Source: a bacterium
GTDB taxonomy: Bacteria; CAIWAD01
Direction: 5' to 3'
Assembly (NCBI GenBank): GCA_030429345.1
Contig: JAUIFJ010000007.1
Coordinates: forward strand, 62,001-126,000
Length of the DNA: 64,000 nucleotides
Both the position numbers and the translations under genes were made by a program. Shown here one piece after another: positions 63,028-64,000 of the stretch. The number at the start of each line of letters is the position of its first letter. Within the stretch, counting starts at the first letter, position 1. The notes beneath the pieces are model-generated. The model saw only the letters and a list, made by a program, of their open reading frames with translations. It ran no database searches and was not told the origin of the DNA.

Positions 63028-63975
63028 TCAGGCCCCTGCTTCGGGGGCGTCGCCTTCGGCGGGAGGCGGGAGGGGATGGCTGGGAGGCGCGTCTTCGGAA
63101 AGGCCTTCCTCGGCAGCGCCGCCTTCCCCGGTCGCAGGGCTTGTCGGCTCGTCCACGGCGTCCTCCCCGGAAGAGCCTCCCCGCGCAGCGGCCATTTCCG
63201 CGTCCGCCGGATCGGGGCCGGGCAGCAACTCGTTGACCGGGATCGCCGGCAGGTTCTCTTCGCCCGAATCCCGGCCGGCCATCAGTTCCTTGATTTCCTT
63301 CAGCCGCGGCATCTCCTTGAGATCCTCCAGGCCGAAATACTCGAGGAATTCGCGCGTCGTGCCGTAGAGCAGGGGCTTGCCGACAGCCTTGGAGCGACCG
63401 CGTATCACGACCAGGCGGCGATCGAGCAGGGTCTTGAGCACGCCGTCGGAGGCGACGCCGCGCAGGCTTTCCACTTCGCTCTTCGTGATCGGCTGCTTGT
63501 AGGCGATCACGGCCAGTGTTTCCAGCGCGGCCCTCGACAGGCGATGTCTCACCTGGACCTTCAGCAGGCGGCGGATGTCCTCGCCGTAGCGGCTGCGGCT
63601 GACCAGCTGCCAGCCCCCCGCCAGCCTCTTCAGGCGAAAGGACCGGCGACTGTCGGTGTAGTCTTCATTGAGCCGGTGGATGCAGGCCAGCACTTCATCG
63701 ACCCCGAAGCCCAGCAGCTCGGCCAGCTTCTCCTCGTCCAGCGCTTCCTCGGCGGCAAAGATCAGGGCTTCCACCCGGTCGCGGCCATCCTCGTGTTCCG
63801 CGACCAGGTGCTGCAGCGCCCGTCGGCTGTCTTCGGCATCCGCAGGGGCCGGTTCCTGGGCCGGGTCTTCGGCGCCTTCCCCGGATTCGCCCTCTGCCTT
63901 CGCCGTTTCCGCGGCAGGCTCCCGGGAAAGATCCTCGCTCCCTGGGGACAAGGATTCTTCGGTGGAAGAATCCAT
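63028..63975 (-). CDS. scpB: Segregation and condensation protein B (start may lie beyond window)
   Basis: RVEALIFAAEEALDEEKLAELL; ALETLAVIAYKQPITKSEVESLRGV; reading frame open to right edge. Confidence 0.93.
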   Translation of the reverse strand: MDSSTEESLSPGSEDLSREPAAETAKAEGESGEGAEDPAQEPAPADAEDSRRALQHLVAEHEDGRDRVEALIFAAEEALDEEKLAELLGFGVDEVLACIHRLNEDYTDSRRSFRLKRLAGGWQLVSRSRYGEDIRRLLKVQVRHRLSRAALETLAVIAYKQPITKSEVESLRGVASDGVLKTLLDRRLVVIRGRSKAVGKPLLYGTTREFLEYFGLEDLKEMPRLKEIKELMAGRDSGEENLPAIPVNELLPGPDPADAEMAAARGGSSGEDAVDEPTSPATGEGGAAEEGLSEDAPPSHPLPPPAEGDAPEAGA

Positions 63976-64000
63976 TTCCTCGACGTTCTCGGGCTGTTCC

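Overview
GC-rich bacterial chromosome window, probably from an uncultured FCB-type phylum (Krumholzibacteria/Delongbacteria/Eisenbacteria-like; inferred from NPFNP-type C-terminal sorting domains on secreted proteases). It is mostly housekeeping and central-metabolism genes, predominantly on the minus strand: methylmalonyl-CoA mutase mutA/mutB/meaB, nucleotide-sugar genes, holA, glmS, guaA, surE, accD, folP, tilS-hpt-ftsH, two CAT-anticodon tRNAs, a fungal-Lys4-type homoaconitase, acyl-CoA carboxylase beta, ETF plus a membrane Fe-S oxidoreductase, tgt, mtaB, rpsA, plsC, cmk, rluB and scpB. There are also two large secreted metalloproteases (M6 and M36/fungalysin-like). I found no CRISPR array, prophage, transposase or obvious defence island. 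The most interesting non-routine signals are: (1) four well-spaced sigma-54-like promoters in intergenic space, one driving an unannotated terminator-bounded unit of about 185 nt with a 27-aa ORF behind an RBS-sequestering hairpin; (2) a sigma-54-driven RHH-like regulator beside an orphan gene in a locally AT-richer patch; (3) two copies of an intergenic inverted element built from CACGGAG-like units; (4) a 76-bp-period array of short palindromes ending in a 25-bp perfect inverted repeat; (5) a strong excess of GTATAC in all three codon phases; (6) an initiator tRNA with a U1:U72 non-pair. All calls were made by reading the sequence; no searches were run.
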